This document shows, one piece after another, positions 50,222 to 62,231 of a stretch of DNA of 64,000 bases. The translations under genes and the position numbers were made by a program. How positions within the stretch are numbered: the stretch's first letter is position 1; every line of letters starts with the position of its first letter. The DNA comes from an uncultured Alphaproteobacteria bacterium (GTDB taxonomy: Bacteria; Pseudomonadota; Alphaproteobacteria; Rhodospirillales; Rhodospirillaceae), in NCBI GenBank assembly GCA_900079695.1, contig LT599022.1, positions 2,486,001 through 2,550,000 of the forward strand, in the 5' to 3' direction. The notes under the pieces are model-generated. The model did not search any database and was not told the origin of the DNA. It worked only from the letters and a program-made list of their open reading frames with translations.

Positions 50222-50759
50222 GAGCCGCCCGCTTCCGCCCCTCAGTCTGATTCTCGGCGGCGCGCGCTCGGGCAAAAGCTCGCTGGCCGAAGCCTGGGTC
50301 GCGGCGGAGGCGGAACGAACCGGCGTGCGCGCGCTCTACCTCGCCACCGGCCGCGCCTGGGACGACGAAATGCGTGCGCGCATCGACATCCACCAGTCCC
50401 GCCGCGGCGACCTGTGGGAAACCGTCGAGGAACCGCTCGCCGTCGCCGAGCTGCTGCCGACCCTGCCGCCCGGGCGACCGATCCTGCTCGATTGCCTGAC
50501 CCTCTGGCTCACCAACCAGATGCTCGAAGACCGCGATCCCGCCGCCGTGTCGGAAACGCTCGTCGCTGCGCTCGCCCGCGCTCCCGGGCCGGTGGTGTGC
50601 GTCTCCAACGAGGTCGGCCTCGGGCTCGTCCCCGAAACCCCGCTCGGACGCGCCTTCCGCGACGAACAGGGCCGCCTCAACCAGCGGGTCGCCGCCGCCG
50701 CGCAGCGCGTGGTGTTCACCGCCGCCGGGCTGCCCCTGGTCCTGAAAGGGGAAGCATGA
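50214..50759 (+). CDS. cobU: Adenosylcobinamide kinase / adenosylcobinamide-phosphate guanylyltransferase
   Basis: 181 residues. The P-loop LILGGARSGKSSLAEAW, YLATGRAWDDEM, the RIDIHQSRR histidine that becomes guanylylated, and VSNEVGLGLVPETPLGRAFRDEQGRLNQ are complete. It phosphorylates and then guanylylates adenosylcobinamide. It overlaps cobC by eight bases and cobO by four. Confidence 0.95.
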   Translation: MFESRPLPPLSLILGGARSGKSSLAEAWVAAEAERTGVRALYLATGRAWDDEMRARIDIHQSRRGDLWETVEEPLAVAELLPTLPPGRPILLDCLTLWLTNQMLEDRDPAAVSETLVAALARAPGPVVCVSNEVGLGLVPETPLGRAFRDEQGRLNQRVAAAAQRVVFTAAGLPLVLKGEA

Positions 50760-51370
50760 GCGAAGACGATCTCAACCGCCGGCACGCCGACAGGATGAAG
50801 GCCCGCAAGGCCGCGCGCGACCGCATGATGACGGGCAAGACCGTCGAGAAGGGGCTCGTCATCGTCCATACCGGAGCCGGAAAGGGCAAGACCACCGCCG
50901 CCATCGGCATGGCGCTGCGCATCGTCGGCCACGGCGGCCGGGTTGGCATCCTCCAGTTCATCAAGGGCTCCGGCAATTGGGACACCGCCGAGCGCCGGGC
51001 ACTCGAATCGTTCGGCGAGCAGGTCGCGTTCCGCATCATGGGCGAAGGCTTCACCTGGGAAACCCAGGACCGCGAACGCGACCTCGCCGCCTGCGCCGCC
51101 GCGTGGGAGGTCGCCAGATCCTGGATCGCCGGGGGCGGTTTCGACATGGTCATCCTCGACGAGCTCAACATCGCCCTGCGTTACGATTATCTCGACCTTG
51201 CCGACGTCCTCGCCACGCTCGCCGCCAAACCCGCCGACCTCCACGTCGTGATCACCGGCCGCAACGCCCCCGACGCGCTGATCGCGGCCGCCGACCTCGT
51301 CACCGAAATGACGATGGTCAAACACCCCTTCCGCGCGGGGGTCAAAGCCCAGGCGGGGGTGGAGTTCTGA
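50756..51370 (+). CDS. cobO: Cob(I)yrinic acid a,c-diamide adenosyltransferase (BtuR/CobO)
   Basis: 204 residues. The nucleotide loop IVHTGAGKGKTTAAIGMALR, LQFIKGSGNWDTAER, GFTWETQDRERD and LDELNIALRYDYLD are those of CobO/BtuR. It moves the adenosyl group of ATP to cobalt. AAGGGGA precedes the ATG, which overlaps the cobU stop. A structured repeat separates it from cobQ. Confidence 0.94.
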   Translation: MSEDDLNRRHADRMKARKAARDRMMTGKTVEKGLVIVHTGAGKGKTTAAIGMALRIVGHGGRVGILQFIKGSGNWDTAERRALESFGEQVAFRIMGEGFTWETQDRERDLAACAAAWEVARSWIAGGGFDMVILDELNIALRYDYLDLADVLATLAAKPADLHVVITGRNAPDALIAAADLVTEMTMVKHPFRAGVKAQAGVEF

Positions 51371-51377
51371 AATTCGG

Positions 51378-51545
51378 CCGGGCTCTGCCCGGACCCGCAC
51401 AGGGCCTCAGGCCCTGTGTACCGATTCGTTGGTTTTTCCGCGAAGCGGGATAAGCCCCGTCACGCCGCGCGATGGCTTGATCCCGCTTCGCGGAAAAACC
51501 AAACGAACGGGAGGTGCGGAAGGACCGAGTCCCTCCGCGACGTTT
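51378..51545. repeat. Structured intergenic repeat, copy B
   Basis: The fuller copy of the repeat at 39541. Four hairpins follow one another: CCGGGC-TCT-GCCCGG (about 51379-51393); CACAGGGCC-TCA-GGCCCTGTG (51398-51418); a long inverted repeat with arms at 51425-51451 and 51480-51507 (27 of 28 bases pair); and GCGGAaGGAC-CGA-GTCCcTCCGC (51516-51538). It lies between cobO and cobQ and has no coding frame of its own. Confidence 0.8.
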
Positions 51546-51573
51546 TGATTTTCTGGAAAAGGACGCAGCCGGA

Positions 51574-53031
51574 ATGACCGCGATCATGTTTCAGGGCACC
51601 GGGTCGGATGTCGGCAAGTCGATGCTGGTGGCGGGGCTGTGCCGGGCCTTGGTGCGGCGGGGGATGACGGTGCGGCCGTTCAAGCCGCAGAACATGTCGA
51701 ACAACGCGGCGGTGACGGCGGACGGCGGCGAGATCGGCCGGGCGCAGGCATTGCAGGCGCGCGCCTGCGGCGTGCCGCCGAGCGTGGACATGAACCCGGT
51801 GCTGCTGAAGCCGCAGACCGACGTCGGCGCGCAGGTGGTGGTGCGCGGGCAGATGCGCGGCTCCGCGAGCGCGAAGGACTTTTTCGCCACCAAAGCGGCG
51901 CTGATGCCCGAGGTGCTGGCGGCGTTCCGCAAGCTGGAATCCGAATGCGACATCGTTCTGATCGAGGGTGCGGGGAGCGCCGCCGAGGTGAACCTGCGCG
52001 ACAACGACATCGCCAACATGGGTTTTGCCGAGGCGGCGGACGTGCCGGTGGTACTGATCGGCGATATCGACCGGGGCGGCGTGATCGCCTCGATCGTCGG
52101 AACCCATGTGCTGATCCGCGAGAGCGAGCGGGCGCGCACGGTGGGCTACCTGATCAACAAGTTCCGCGGCGACGTGTCGCTGTTCACGCCCGCCACCGCA
52201 ACGATCGCGGAAAAGACCGGTCTGCCGTGCCTCGGCGTGGTGCCGTGGTTCGCCGACGCCGCCAAACTTCCGGCGGAGGACGCGATGACCCTGGAGAACC
52301 GCGATTTTTCCCGCAAGGGCGGGCGCATCGTCGTCGCGGTGCCGCGGCTCTCGCGAATCGCCAATTTCGACGATCTCGATCCGCTCGCGGCCGAGCCGGA
52401 CGTCGACGTGGTGTTCGTCGCCCCGGGCGAAACCATTCCCACCGACGCGACGGTGGTGATCCTGCCGGGCTCCAAGGCGACGCGCGCCGATCTCGACGTG
52501 ATCCGCGCCGAGGGATGGGACGTCGACATCGCCGCCCACGTCCGGCGCGGCGGCTATCTCGTCGGCCTGTGCGCCGGGTTCCAGAGCCTCGGCAAGGTCG
52601 TTTCGGATCCGGACGGCATCGAGGGGCCGCCCGGCGACACCCCCGGCCTCGGATTCCTCGACCTCGCCACCTCGATGCGCGGCAAGAAGGTGCTGGAGGA
52701 GGTTTCGGGCTTCGACGTATGGTCGCAAAGCCCGATTCGCGGCTACGAGATGCACGTCGGCGAAACCACCGGTCCCGGGCTCGACCGCCCCTGGGTCACC
52801 CTCGGCAACATCCCGGTGGGCGCGATCGCGGCCGACGGCCGGGTGATGGGCTGCTACATTCACGGCATCTTCGCATCCGACGGCTTCCGCAAGGCCTTCC
52901 TCGCCCACGTCGGCAATCCCGATCGCGCCACCGTCGCCTACGACGCGCTGGTCGAAGCCACCCTCGACAAACTCGCCGACCATCTCGAAGCCCACGTCGA
53001 CATCGCCGCCCTGCTGAAGGCGGCGCGGTAG
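51574..53031 (+). CDS. cobQ: Cobyric acid synthase
   Basis: 485 residues. The synthetase loop GTGSDVGKSMLVAGLCRAL, PFKPQNMSNNAAV, the IEGAGSAAEVNLRDNDIANMG block and the C-terminal amidotransferase with LVGLCAGFQSLGK (nucleophile Cys), YEMHVGET and CYIHGIF are all present. It amidates the b, d, e and g side chains. The ATG at 51574 starts the domain, with AAAGGA upstream; an earlier start at 51514 would read from the repeat element. Confidence 0.95.
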   Translation: MTAIMFQGTGSDVGKSMLVAGLCRALVRRGMTVRPFKPQNMSNNAAVTADGGEIGRAQALQARACGVPPSVDMNPVLLKPQTDVGAQVVVRGQMRGSASAKDFFATKAALMPEVLAAFRKLESECDIVLIEGAGSAAEVNLRDNDIANMGFAEAADVPVVLIGDIDRGGVIASIVGTHVLIRESERARTVGYLINKFRGDVSLFTPATATIAEKTGLPCLGVVPWFADAAKLPAEDAMTLENRDFSRKGGRIVVAVPRLSRIANFDDLDPLAAEPDVDVVFVAPGETIPTDATVVILPGSKATRADLDVIRAEGWDVDIAAHVRRGGYLVGLCAGFQSLGKVVSDPDGIEGPPGDTPGLGFLDLATSMRGKKVLEEVSGFDVWSQSPIRGYEMHVGETTGPGLDRPWVTLGNIPVGAIAADGRVMGCYIHGIFASDGFRKAFLAHVGNPDRATVAYDALVEATLDKLADHLEAHVDIAALLKAAR

Positions 53032-53083
53032 GGACGGGCCGGGTTCGCCGAAGCCTCCGGCCGATCCCCCCGCGTCTTCAAAA

Positions 53084-53110
53084 AAAGGGCCTCCGCGAAG
53101 GAGGCCCTTT
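53084..53110. terminator. Bidirectional terminator between cobQ and gyrB
   Basis: AAAGGGCCTCC and GGAGGCCCTTT form a perfect 11-bp stem with a GCGAA loop. An A-run on one side and TTTGTCTT on the other let it work on both strands, ending both convergent genes. Confidence 0.85.
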
Positions 53111-53134
53111 GTCTTCGAGCGCGAGCGCCCGTCC

Positions 53135-57905
<4,771 letters not shown>

Positions 57906-58031
57906 GTCGGTGCGGTCCACCCGTGATGACGTTCGTTCGGGGCATCCGGCAGCACCCCAGCGCGGCCGCGTCCCCCACTGAATAATCCATTGAGAAACGA
58001 GAACAACCCCCCACCGAAGAGGGTCGGACAG

Positions 58032-58040
58032 TATACCACA
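58032..58040 (-). promoter_or_regulatory. Extended -10 promoter of dnaN
   Basis: On the minus strand TGG-TATACT is an extended -10 (five of six plus the TG). A weak TTGGGC lies 16 bases upstream. The start near 58025 would give a leader of about 120 bases, so dnaN-recF-gyrB can be transcribed independently of dnaA. Confidence 0.55.
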
Positions 58041-58051
58041 GGCGGGCAACC

Positions 58052-58079
58052 GCCCAAGCAAAAACGCCGTTGGGCGGGG
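58052..58079 (-). terminator. Hairpin after the dnaA stop
   Basis: CCGCCCAA and TTGGGCGG form a perfect 8-bp stem with a 12-base loop that contains the T-run on the minus strand. Termination is doubtful because the Ts are in the loop; it overlaps the -35 region of the dnaN promoter. Confidence 0.4.
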
Positions 58080-58080
58080 C

Positions 58081-59472
58081 TCAGTTTTCCAGCATCCGGC
58101 GGAGGAGATCCACCTCCTCGGCGAAATCCGGATCCTGCGCGATCAGCTCCTCCACCTTCTTCACCGCATGCATCACCGTGGTGTGGTCGCGGCCGCCGAA
58201 CTTGCGGCCGATCTCGGGGAGCGAACGGGCGGTGAGTTGCTTCGACAGATACATCGCGATCTGCCGCGGACGGGCGACGGCGCGGGCGCGCCGCGGCGAC
58301 GACATGTCGGCGATCTTGATGTTGAAGCGCTGCGCCACCTCCTTCTGGATCGCGTCGATGGTGAGGTGGCGTTCGCGGGTGCGCAGCAGGTCGTGCAGCA
58401 CCTCCTGGGTGCCTTCCAGGGTGATGTCGCGGCCGATCAGCTGCGCGTGGGCGAAGACGCGGCGCAGCGCGCCTTCGAGTTCGCGGACGTTGGTGGTGAT
58501 CTTGTGGGCGAGGAATTCGAGAACCTTGGAGGGGACGACGATCTCGGCGGAATCCGGACGGGCCTGCTCGGCCCGGATCTGCTCCACCTTGGATTCGAGA
58601 ATGCCGAGGCGAAGCTCGTAACTGGTGGGGTGGATGTCGGCCACCAGCCCGCAGCCGAGGCGGGACTTCAGGCGTTCCTCGATCCCCTGCAGCTCGGCGG
58701 GGGATTTGTCCGCCGAGATCACGATCTGCTTGCCCTGGTCCATCAGCGCGTTGAAGGTGTGGAAGAACTCCTCCTGGGTGGAGTCCTTGTCGGAAATGAA
58801 CTGGACGTCGTCGATCATCAGGACGTCGAGGGAGCGGAGTTGCTCCTTGAAGTTCATCATGTCGTGGTACCGCAGCGCGCGGATGAAGCGGTACATGAAC
58901 TTCTCGGCGGAGAGATAGCCCACCGTGCGCCCGGGGTCGCGCTCGCGGATGTGCCAGGCGATCGCGTGCATCAAGTGGGTCTTGCCGAGGCCGACGCCGG
59001 AATAGAGGAACAGCGGGTTGAACGGCGGCACGTCGGATTCCGCTACCCGCCGGGCCGCCGCCCAGGCGAATTCGTTGGGTTTGCCGACGACGAAGGAATC
59101 GAAGGTGAAGCGCCGATCGAGCGGCGCGGGCATCGCCTCGCGGTCCTCGGGCGGCTCGGGCGCGGCGGCGACCGCGATCACCTCGGCGGCGCTGGCGGGA
59201 TCGGGCTCGGCCATGCCCCCCGCGGCGCGGCGCACCGGCTGGACGACGAACGACACCTCCATCGGCGCGCCCTGAACCTCGGCCCAGACCTCGCGGATGC
59301 GGGAGGCGTAGTGGGTCATCACCCAGTCGCGGATGAAGCGGGTCGGCACGCCGAGGCAGACCGCATCCTCATGCGCCTCGACCACGCGAATCGGCTGCAG
59401 CCAATTGCGAAACGCGGCATCGCCGATCTCGCCGCGCAACCGATCCTGAACGCGTTCCCACTGCTGTTCCAT
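58081..59472 (-). CDS. dnaA: Chromosomal replication initiator protein DnaA
   Basis: 463 residues. Domain I is at the start (QQWERVQDRLRGEIGDAAFRNWLQPI), a variable Pro/Ala-rich linker follows, and the AAA+ domain has LYSGVGLGKTHLMHAI and VLMIDDVQFISDKDSTQEEFFH. The DNA-binding domain ends with GRDHTTVMHAVKKVEELI. It opens the replication origin. The ATG at 59472 is preferred; a GTG three codons upstream is also possible. Confidence 0.97.
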   Translation of the reverse strand: MEQQWERVQDRLRGEIGDAAFRNWLQPIRVVEAHEDAVCLGVPTRFIRDWVMTHYASRIREVWAEVQGAPMEVSFVVQPVRRAAGGMAEPDPASAAEVIAVAAAPEPPEDREAMPAPLDRRFTFDSFVVGKPNEFAWAAARRVAESDVPPFNPLFLYSGVGLGKTHLMHAIAWHIRERDPGRTVGYLSAEKFMYRFIRALRYHDMMNFKEQLRSLDVLMIDDVQFISDKDSTQEEFFHTFNALMDQGKQIVISADKSPAELQGIEERLKSRLGCGLVADIHPTSYELRLGILESKVEQIRAEQARPDSAEIVVPSKVLEFLAHKITTNVRELEGALRRVFAHAQLIGRDITLEGTQEVLHDLLRTRERHLTIDAIQKEVAQRFNIKIADMSSPRRARAVARPRQIAMYLSKQLTARSLPEIGRKFGGRDHTTVMHAVKKVEELIAQDPDFAEEVDLLRRMLEN

Positions 59473-59740
59473 TTGCCCCACTGACCGCGATACCCACCGT
59501 TCGATGGCCGAACGGATCCCCCGCGGGGCGAGCCCCCCGCGCGACCTTGAAAACCGAATGCCCCGTGAACCTCCCCGGCCGCAGCCGGAAAGCGCCGATG
59601 GTAGGCGCGGCGGCGGCCGGGCGCAACGCCGCCGCTCACAGATGCGGAAACCCCTTGGCGCGGCGGAACTTCCCCGACCGTCCGACGGACGGAGCGCCTC
59701 GCCTCCACGGGTCCGCGGCCGCCGAATCCGGACATGCAAA
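59473..59740. other. dnaA leader/upstream region
   Basis: With the rpsT terminator this gap is about 319 bases. A candidate dnaA promoter on the minus strand is TTGCGC (59626-59621), 17 bases, TACCAT (59603-59598); both hexamers are only moderate. I looked for DnaA boxes of the TTATCCACA type and AT-rich repeats and saw none, so this is not an obvious origin. No coding frame was accepted. Confidence 0.4.
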
Positions 59741-59759
59741 GGGCGGCCCGCAGCCGCCC
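59741..59759 (-). terminator. Terminator of rpsT
   Basis: GGGCGGC and GCCGCCC form a 7-bp stem; on the minus strand TTTGCATG follows. It lies about 30 bases beyond the rpsT stop. Confidence 0.6.
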
Positions 59760-59791
59760 CTCGACCGAATCCCGGAATCGACGGTTTCGGA

Positions 59792-60052
59792 TTACATCGC
59801 CTTGATCTTGGCGGCGAGACGCGAGGTTTTGCGCGCCACGGTGTTGCGGTGCATCACGCCGCGGCTGGCGCCACGGTGCAGCTCCGGCATCGCCGCCAGG
59901 AACGCCGCCTGCGCCTGATCCTTGTCGCCCGCGGCAATCGCGGTCTCGACCTTCTTGACGAAGGTGCGGATCCGGCTGACGCGGCTGGTGTTGATCTCGG
60001 CGCGCCGCGTGTTGCGACGGATACGCTTCTTCGAAGACTGGTGATTGGCCAT
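59792..60052 (-). CDS. rpsT: 30S ribosomal protein S20
   Basis: 86 residues. [34 protein letters not shown] and the C-terminal [20 protein letters not shown] are plain S20. It binds 16S rRNA early in 30S assembly. It lies between mutM and dnaA, as in many alphaproteobacteria. Confidence 0.98.
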   Translation of the reverse strand: MANHQSSKKRIRRNTRRAEINTSRVSRIRTFVKKVETAIAAGDKDQAQAAFLAAMPELHRGASRGVMHRNTVARKTSRLAAKIKAM

Positions 60053-60160
60053 GACGATACTTCAGCCCGTTCGTGTGATCGAGAGAGGGGGCTTATACGC
60101 GCGGAAGCCCGGGAGGTCAACCGCTTTCGTCGCGGCCCCGTCCCGCGGCGCGGAAGTTCT

Positions 60161-60523
60161 TCAATCGGAGGTCAGGAGGATCCGCACCACCGTCGGAGGC
60201 CCCGCGTCGACCACCTCGAACACCAGGGTTTCCGCCCCGCGCACGTAGCGCGCCGGAGACTGGCGGGTCCACCCCATCTGCGGCAGGGTTTCGGCGTAGG
60301 CGGCGAGCACCGCCTTCGCGGGCTCGCGGGTCTGGGCGAAGGTTTCGACGATCCGGCCCTGGGGCGCGTCGAACACCGTCACCGAGTCGGGGTCCTGGTG
60401 CAGCCCCGCCAGCAGCGGCAGATCCTCGTGGCCGGAGAGATACTCCTGCGCGAGCGCGGGCGCGGCGCAGAAAAGGGCGAGCGCCGCCGCCGCCCCGCGC
60501 ATCCAGTTCCGCCCTCGCCGCAT
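60161..60523 (-). CDS. Small secreted protein of unknown function
   Basis: 120 residues with a signal peptide (about 1-25, ending ALAQ). The mature part (YLSGHEDLPLLAGLHQDPDSVTVFDAPQGRIVETFA; AYAETLPQMGWTR) resembles small periplasmic proteins found next to mutM in related genomes; no function was recognised. The ATG at 60523 follows AAGGGGC at a good distance; an ATG at 60538 overlaps the mutM stop and would add five residues. Either way it is coupled to mutM. Confidence 0.7.
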   Translation of the reverse strand: MRRGRNWMRGAAAALALFCAAPALAQEYLSGHEDLPLLAGLHQDPDSVTVFDAPQGRIVETFAQTREPAKAVLAAYAETLPQMGWTRQSPARYVRGAETLVFEVVDAGPPTVVRILLTSD

Positions 60524-60534
60524 GTCTCGCCCCT

Positions 60535-61362
60535 TCATCGCTGACAGACGGGACAATAATACGTGGAACGGCCGCCTTGCACGACCCGTTTGATGACGTG
60601 CCCGGCCCGGCCGCTCGGGCACGGGCTTCCGGCGCGGTCGTAGACCCGGAAGTTCATCTGGAAGTAGCCGAGCCCGCCGTCCGGGCGGCGGTGGTCCCTG
60701 AGGGTCGAGCCGCCCGCCGCCACCGCCTCGGCGAGCACCGCGCGGATCGCCGCCGCCAGCCGCGCGACCCGCCGCGGACCGAGCGACCCGGCCGCCGCGA
60801 ACGGCGAAATTCCGGCGCGGTTCAGCGATTCGCACACGTAAATGTTGCCGAGCCCGGCGACCACCGCCTGGTCGAGCAGCGCGAGCTTGACCGGCTGGGC
60901 GCGGCCCGCGAGCCCCGCCGCCAGCGCCGCGGCGTCGAACGCGGGGGAGAGCGGCTCCGGCCCCAGGCGCGCGAGCAGCGGGTCGAATTCCAGACGGCCG
61001 GGGGCGGCGTAATCGACGAAGCCGAAGCGGCGCGGATCGTGGAAGGTGACGACGTCGCCCGAATCGAGCCGGAAGCGCACGTGATCGTGCCGTGCCGCCG
61101 GCGGCTCGCCCGCCGACACCCCGACGCGGCCGGACATGCCGAGGTGGATCAGCACCGCGCCGCCGTCGTCGAGCCGCCAGATCATCACCTTGCCGCGGCG
61201 GTCGAGGGACTCGACCCGCCGTCCGGACACGCACTGGCCGAAGCCCGCCGGCACCGGCCGCCGCAGATCGCCGCGGCCGATCCACACGCCCGCGATCGCC
61301 CGGCCCGCGACGAACGGCGCGAGACCGAGACGCGCGGTTTCGACTTCGGGGAGTTCGGGCAT
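60535..61362 (-). CDS. mutM: Formamidopyrimidine-DNA glycosylase (Fpg)
   Basis: 275 residues. The catalytic N-terminal Pro-Glu (MPELPEVET), the helix-two-turn-helix segment LLDQAVVAGLGNIYVCESL, and RGKVMIW are intact. The C-terminal zinc finger is unusual: the first Cys pair, normally C-x2-4-C, reads CPSGRAGHVIKR with one Cys and a His seven residues on, while the last pair (CPVC) is normal. It removes 8-oxoguanine and other oxidised purines. Divergent from ubiE; the next gene starts on its stop. Confidence 0.94.
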   Translation of the reverse strand: MPELPEVETARLGLAPFVAGRAIAGVWIGRGDLRRPVPAGFGQCVSGRRVESLDRRGKVMIWRLDDGGAVLIHLGMSGRVGVSAGEPPAARHDHVRFRLDSGDVVTFHDPRRFGFVDYAAPGRLEFDPLLARLGPEPLSPAFDAAALAAGLAGRAQPVKLALLDQAVVAGLGNIYVCESLNRAGISPFAAAGSLGPRRVARLAAAIRAVLAEAVAAGGSTLRDHRRPDGGLGYFQMNFRVYDRAGSPCPSGRAGHVIKRVVQGGRSTYYCPVCQR

Positions 61363-61439
61363 CTTCGGAAACCTTCGGAAACGGGAGCGGACGCAATTTC
61401 AACATGGTGCGGCGCGTCGCCATCCGCTATGGTGCGGGC

Positions 61440-62225
61440 ATGTCATCCGCACCGCAAGATCCGGGTTCCGCCTCGGGCGAAACCACGCATTTCGGCTTCC
61501 GCACCGTTGCCGCCAAGGCCAAGGCCGGGCTGGTGCGCGAGGTCTTCGATTCCGTCGCCGACCGTTACGACGTGATGAACGACCTGATGAGCCTCGGCGT
61601 CCACCGCGCATGGAAGAACGCGATGCTCGACGCGCTCGATCCGCGCCCCGGCCGCACCTACCTCGACGTCGCGGGCGGCACCGGCGACATCGCCTTCCGC
61701 ATCCGCGAGCGGGTGGCGAAGACGGGCGGCAAGGCGCGCATCGTCGTCGCCGACATCAACACCGAGATGCTGCGGGTCGGCCGCGACCGCGCCATCGACC
61801 GGGGCATCGCCGCCGATCTCGAATGGCTGTGCCTCGACGCCCAGAGCGTGCCGCTGCCGGACCGCTCGGTGGACGTCTACACCATCGCCTTCGGGCTCCG
61901 CAACGTCACCGACATCCGGCTCGCCCTCTCCGAGGCGCGGCGCGTGCTGAAGCCGGGGGGCCGGTTCCTCTGCCTCGAATTCTCGAAGGTGGTGCTGCCG
62001 CTGCTCGACAAGGCCTACGACGCCTATTCCTTCACCGTGCTGCCGTTCCTCGGCCGCACCGTTGCGCACAACGCCGACGCCTACCGCTACCTCGCCGAAA
62101 GCATCCGCAAGATGCCGCCGCAGGACGAACTCGCCGCGTGGATGCGCGACGCGGGCCTGGCCAACGTCGGCTACCGCAACTATTCGGGCGGCATCGCGGC
62201 GCTGCATTCCGGCTGGCGGATCTAG
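61440..62225 (+). CDS. ubiE: Ubiquinone/menaquinone biosynthesis C-methyltransferase
   Basis: 261 residues. ETTHFGFRTVAAKAKAGLVREVFDSVADRYDVMNDLMSLGVHRAWK, the SAM loop LDVAGGTGDIAFRI, and AFGLRNVTDI are typical UbiE. It C-methylates the quinone ring. The ATG at 61440 gives the usual N-terminus; an in-frame ATG at 61404 would add 12 residues. It is followed by ubiB after six bases. Confidence 0.95.
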   Translation: MSSAPQDPGSASGETTHFGFRTVAAKAKAGLVREVFDSVADRYDVMNDLMSLGVHRAWKNAMLDALDPRPGRTYLDVAGGTGDIAFRIRERVAKTGGKARIVVADINTEMLRVGRDRAIDRGIAADLEWLCLDAQSVPLPDRSVDVYTIAFGLRNVTDIRLALSEARRVLKPGGRFLCLEFSKVVLPLLDKAYDAYSFTVLPFLGRTVAHNADAYRYLAESIRKMPPQDELAAWMRDAGLANVGYRNYSGGIAALHSGWRI

Positions 62226-62231
62226 GACGCG

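Noticed and set aside
59473-59740. Replication origin next to dnaA
   Set aside because: No DnaA-box cluster or AT-rich unwinding repeats were found; the region is GC-rich, and in many alphaproteobacteria the origin lies elsewhere.
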